Source: Pseudomonas sp. SDI
Lineage (GTDB): Bacteria > Pseudomonadota > Gammaproteobacteria > Pseudomonadales > Pseudomonadaceae
Direction: 5' to 3'
DNA length: 64,000 bases
Assembly: GCF_003105155.1 (NCBI RefSeq)
Contig: NZ_QETK01000005.1
Location: 118,341 to 182,340 of the forward strand
Under the pieces are notes generated by a model. It was not told the origin of the DNA. It saw nothing but the letters and a program-made list of their open reading frames with translations, and made no database searches. Below are positions 61,230 through 64,000 of this stretch, piece after piece. Every line of letters begins with the position of its first letter. Position 1 is the first letter of the stretch. Position numbers and translations under genes: made by a program.

Positions 61230-62217
61230 GCTGATCGGTCAGTTGTGTCGGCAGGCCCTTGATGATCAGGGTGCCGGCTTCCTCGTCATACTCGATCTTC
61301 GAGCCGAGCAAGTGCGCTTCGAAGCTGATCGACAGCCCCTCGGCACGGCCGGTGAAGCGGCGGAACTGGTTGAGCGTGCGTTTGTCCGCCGGGATCTCCG
61401 GTGACAGGCCGTAGTCCTTGTTGCGGATATGCTCGTAGAACGCCCGTGGGCGATCTTCGTCGATCAGCCCGGACAGCTCTTCCAGGGCTACCGGCTCGCC
61501 GGCCTTGGTCTGGCTGGTGGCGTACTCGACCAGGGTCTGGGTTTTCTCGCGGGCGGCCTCTTCGGGCAGGTCCTCGCTCTCGACGAAATCGCTGAAGGCC
61601 TTGAGCAGGGTCCGCGTTTCGCCCGGGCCGTCGACGCCTTCCTGGCAGCCGATGAAGTCGCGGAAGTATTCCGAGACCTTCTTGCCGTTCTTGCCCTTGA
61701 TGAACGAGATGTACTGTTTCGAGACCTTGTTGTTCTGCCATTCCGACAGGTTGATCCGCGCGGCCAGGTGCAACTGACCCAGGTCCAGGTGACGCGACGG
61801 GGTCACGTCCAGCTCGGCGTTTACGGCCACGCCGTCGCTGTGGTGCAGCAGGGCAATGACCAGGTACTCGGTCATGCCTTGCTGGTAGTGGGCGAACAGC
61901 ACGTGGCCGCCGGTGGACAGGTTCGACTCTTCCATCAGCTTCTGCAGGTGCTCGACGGCGATGCGGCTGAAGGCGGTGAAGTCGCGGCCCTGGTCGAGGT
62001 ATTCCTTGAGCCAGCCGCTGAACGGGTGCGCACCCGATTCGGCATGGAAAAAGCCCCAGGCTTTGCCCTGTTTGGCGTTATAGCTGTCGTTGAGGTCGGC
62101 GAGGAGGTTTTCGATGGCCGCCGACTCGGCCAGTTCCGAGTCGCGCGCGTGCAGCACGGCTGGGGTGCCATCGGGTTTCTTGTCGATCAGGTGGACGATG
62201 CAATGACGGATCGGCAT
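61210..62217 (-). CDS. ndpA: Nucleoid-associated protein NdpA (YejK)
   Basis: 335 residues from the ATG at 62217 ([49 protein letters not shown] in N-terminal order); longer frames to 62631 run through the hupN promoter region and are rejected. [44 protein letters not shown] and the C-terminal [38 protein letters not shown] belong to the 37-kDa nucleoid protein family. Binds nucleoid DNA and topoisomerase in E. coli. Divergent from hupN. Confidence 0.93.
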   Translation of the reverse strand: MPIRHCIVHLIDKKPDGTPAVLHARDSELAESAAIENLLADLNDSYNAKQGKAWGFFHAESGAHPFSGWLKEYLDQGRDFTAFSRIAVEHLQKLMEESNLSTGGHVLFAHYQQGMTEYLVIALLHHSDGVAVNAELDVTPSRHLDLGQLHLAARINLSEWQNNKVSKQYISFIKGKNGKKVSEYFRDFIGCQEGVDGPGETRTLLKAFSDFVESEDLPEEAAREKTQTLVEYATSQTKAGEPVALEELSGLIDEDRPRAFYEHIRNKDYGLSPEIPADKRTLNQFRRFTGRAEGLSISFEAHLLGSKIEYDEEAGTLIIKGLPTQLTDQLKRRKD

Positions 62218-62624
62218 GGGATTCTCGGCTGAAAAGGGGCGCGCCTGAGCGCACAGCAAAGTTGCCAAGTGTAACCCAGGCCGGGCCTGTGGCTGAGCCT
62301 TGAGTTGCAGGCAGACAGGGTTGTTCGTTTTTTGTTCAGTATTTTGCGGTTTTTCGTGCAAACCCCCGAAAAACCTGAACATTTGCCGCCTCCGAGGCGG
62401 ATATTTATCGTTTCCTGTGGTAGTTTTGCCCGGTCTTGCGCCCCGTGTGTGGCGCATTGCTGGCAGACCGCTTGCGTCACGTCGAACCAAACGCCGTTTT
62501 GTGTATCTACATACCCGATTGGCACTGGATGTACCCCGGACCGCACGACCCCCAGCAGGGCCGGGTCGATGGCTGACGCAGCACTCTGCAAACCAACTGA
62601 ATTTGATAGGGAAGGAACACCACC
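62218..62624. other. Non-coding region between ndpA and hupN
   Basis: 407 bases, no convincing gene on either strand. It holds perfect dyads at 62277-62289 (CAGGCC-G-GGCCTG), 62386-62400 (CCGCCTC-C-GAGGCGG) and 62437-62456 (TGCGCC-N8-GGCGCA), and a T-rich tract at 62329-62356. Likely carries the divergent promoters of two nucleoid-protein genes; exact promoters not assignable by eye. Confidence 0.6.
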
Positions 62625-62906
62625 ATGGCATTGACCAAAGACCAACTGATCGCCGATATCGCTGAAGCTATCGACGCGCCGAAAACCACCGCGCGTAACG
62701 CTCTGGAGCAACTGGGCCAGATCGTTGCTGATCAACTGGAAAATGGCAGCGAAATCACCCTGCCGGGCATCGGCAAACTGAAAATCACCGAGCGCCCAGC
62801 GCGTACCGGCCGTAACCCTTCGACTGGCGCTGCGATCGAAATCGCTGCGAAGAAAGTCGTCAAGTTCGTTCCAGCCAAAGTGCTGACCGACGCTGTAAAC
62901 AAGTAA
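62625..62906 (+). CDS. hupN: HU-family DNA-binding protein HupN
   Basis: 93 residues. [21 protein letters not shown] and the beta-arm signature [31 protein letters not shown] are diagnostic; the arm-tip Pro lies in RNPSTG. HU dimers bend and coat DNA. The adjacency to ndpA and rlmF is that of hupN in P. putida, one of three HU genes there. Good ribosome site AAGGAA; strong terminator follows. Confidence 0.93.
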   Translation: MALTKDQLIADIAEAIDAPKTTARNALEQLGQIVADQLENGSEITLPGIGKLKITERPARTGRNPSTGAAIEIAAKKVVKFVPAKVLTDAVNK

Positions 62907-62920
62907 TTGTAAACAGCTTC

Positions 62921-62960
62921 AAAAAAACCGCGTCGGGTGTCAGCCAGATGCGGTTTTTTT
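62921..62960. terminator. Bidirectional Rho-independent terminator between hupN and rlmF
   Basis: AAAAAAACCGC (62921-62931) and GCGGTTTTTTT (62950-62960) pair; T-runs on both strands serve both converging genes. An 18-base loop separates the arms. Confidence 0.85.
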
Positions 62961-62980
62961 ATGCCCGTTCGCGATGCTTT

Positions 62981-63931
62981 TCAGCTCCAGCGCGCCTTGC
63001 GCCAGGCCTGGCGCGCTTCTGGCGAGTGGAACGTCCAGGCCACCAGTCGGCTCTGTTTCTGCCCCTGGCCCATCTCCAGCACGCGCTGTTCCACCACAGC
63101 GGCTTTCTTCAGTGCCGCTTCGATCCCTGGCAGGTTCGACGCCTTCGACACCAGGCTGCTGAACCACAGCACCTGCTGACCCAGGCCCTTGCTCTCGTTG
63201 ACCAACTGCGTCACAAAGCGGATTTCGCCACCTTCGCACCACAGTTCGTTGTTCTGCCCGCCAAAGTTGAGCACCGGCAACGTGCGCTTGGGGTCGGCCT
63301 TGCCCAGCGCCCGCCATTTGCGCTGGCTGCCGCGGGTGGCCTCGTCGCGCGAGGCATGGAAGGGCGGGTTGCACAGGGTCACGTCGAAGCGTTCTTCTGC
63401 GGCCAGCAGGCCGAGCAGGATGTGCTTGCGATTGCCCTGTTGGCGCAACTGAATCGCTTTGTTCAAGCCGTTGGCCTGAATGATGGCCTTGGCCGAAGCC
63501 AGCGCCAGTGGGTCGATGTCCGAGCCGAGGAAGCGCCAGCGGTAGTCGCTATGGCCCAGCAGTGGGTAGATACAGTTGGCACCCACGCCGACATCCAGCG
63601 CGTGCACCTGGCTGCCACGCGGGATCGTCCCGGCGTTGTCCTCGGCGAGCAGGTCGGCCAGGCCGTGTAGGTAGTCGGCCCGGCCCGGAATCGGCGGGCA
63701 CAGGTAGTCGGCCGGGATGTCCCAATGCTGGATGCCGTATTGCGCCCTGAGCAGGGCGCGGTTGAACACACGCACCGCCTCCGGGTTGGCAAAGTCGATG
63801 CTCGGCTTGCCATACGGGTTGGTGATCATGAACTGGCCCAGCTCCGGGCTGCTCTTGATCAACTGCGGGAAGTCGTAACGGCCCTGATGGCGATTGCGCG
63901 GGTGCAGGGTCGGTTTGTCGGGTTTGCTCAT
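62981..63931 (-). CDS. rlmF: 23S rRNA (adenine1618-N6)-methyltransferase RlmF
   Basis: 316 residues from the ATG at 63931. N-terminal [30 protein letters not shown] motif [17 protein letters not shown], the N6-adenine methyltransferase tetrad in LCNPPFHAS, and SRKWRALG-like [10 protein letters not shown]. Modifies A1618 of 23S rRNA. A longer start at 63952 is possible but lies nearer the REP unit. A REP pair begins just upstream. Confidence 0.94.
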   Translation of the reverse strand: MSKPDKPTLHPRNRHQGRYDFPQLIKSSPELGQFMITNPYGKPSIDFANPEAVRVFNRALLRAQYGIQHWDIPADYLCPPIPGRADYLHGLADLLAEDNAGTIPRGSQVHALDVGVGANCIYPLLGHSDYRWRFLGSDIDPLALASAKAIIQANGLNKAIQLRQQGNRKHILLGLLAAEERFDVTLCNPPFHASRDEATRGSQRKWRALGKADPKRTLPVLNFGGQNNELWCEGGEIRFVTQLVNESKGLGQQVLWFSSLVSKASNLPGIEAALKKAAVVEQRVLEMGQGQKQSRLVAWTFHSPEARQAWRKARWS

Positions 63932-63949
63932 GTTTGCTTCCGGTGAAAG

Positions 63950-64000
63950 CATCGCGGGACGAGCCCGCTCCCACAGGGGTCTAGGTGATCCCTGTGGGAG
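63950..64000. repeat. REP pair, second arm cut by window edge
   Basis: Arm 63950-63978 matches the REP unit at 14781 and 21200; its inverse begins at 63990 and runs off the window. Here it lies 5' of rlmF, so it probably belongs to the 3' end of the next gene outside. Confidence 0.8.

Noticed and set aside
62518..62533. A sigma-54 promoter (TTGGCACTGGATGTAC) upstream of hupN
   Set aside because: The -24 part TTGGCAC is good but the -12 GC is replaced by AC, which normally abolishes sigma-54 binding.

Overview
The window is a chromosomal segment of a Pseudomonas, most likely of the P. putida group. I infer this from uniformly high-GC codon use, from gene order (dppA-dppA-opdP-dppABCDF, roxSR, gatCAB/mreBCD, fagA-fumC-sodA, ptsO-rapZ-ptsN-hpf-rpoN-lptBAC-kdsCD, mlaFEDCB-ibaG-murA-hisGDC, ndpA-hupN-rlmF) and from REP hairpins carrying the GCGGGCTCGTCCCGCG core. 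No tRNA, rRNA, CRISPR array, insertion sequence or prophage was found.

Layout. 1-1.1 kb: a cut-off SnoaL-like gene and an odd Pro/Lys-rich membrane protein. 1.1-11.7 kb (minus): a peptide uptake operon with three substrate-binding proteins, an OprD-family porin and the DppBCDF translocator, with strong hairpins at several cistron borders. 12-14.8 kb: a SIMPL-domain periplasmic protein, then the RoxS/RoxR (RegB/RegA type) redox two-component system. 14.8-21.3 kb, between two REP pairs, is the most accessory part: a two-gene operon with a phospholipase C-like protein behind a textbook LexA box, an AEC transporter, an aromatic amino acid permease, a carboxymuconolactone decarboxylase family protein, a Ca/Na antiporter and a short RlpA lipoprotein. 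21.3-24.5 kb: gatCAB (minus). 24.7-36.4 kb: mreBCD, maf, rng, yhdP, a nitrilase-family amidase, tldD, and convergent yjgA. 36.5-39.4 kb: pmbA followed by a diverged tandem pmbA paralog. 39.5-42.2 kb: the Fur-controlled fagA-fumC-orfX-sodA locus, where orfX is reduced to 42 codons. 42.3-50 kb: a lone CatB-type acetyltransferase and then the nitrogen-PTS/rpoN/LPS-export/Kdo cluster (minus). 50.3-58.3 kb: the Mla lipid-asymmetry operon, ibaG, murA and hisGDC. 58.3-64 kb: a FadR-type regulator with an MFS exporter, small proteins, ndpA, hupN and rlmF, ending in half of a REP pair.

How it fits together. Much of the window serves the cell envelope: LPS export (LptABC), Kdo synthesis (KdsCD), peptidoglycan precursors (MurA), cell shape (MreBCD), phospholipid traffic (Mla, YhdP). 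Nutrient and stress control comes from RpoN with PtsO/PtsN/RapZ, RoxSR, Fur and LexA. The most unusual element is the SOS-type promoter (-35, -10 and LexA box in perfect register) driving a signal-peptide-less zinc phospholipase C-like protein with a 62-residue partner of unknown function.
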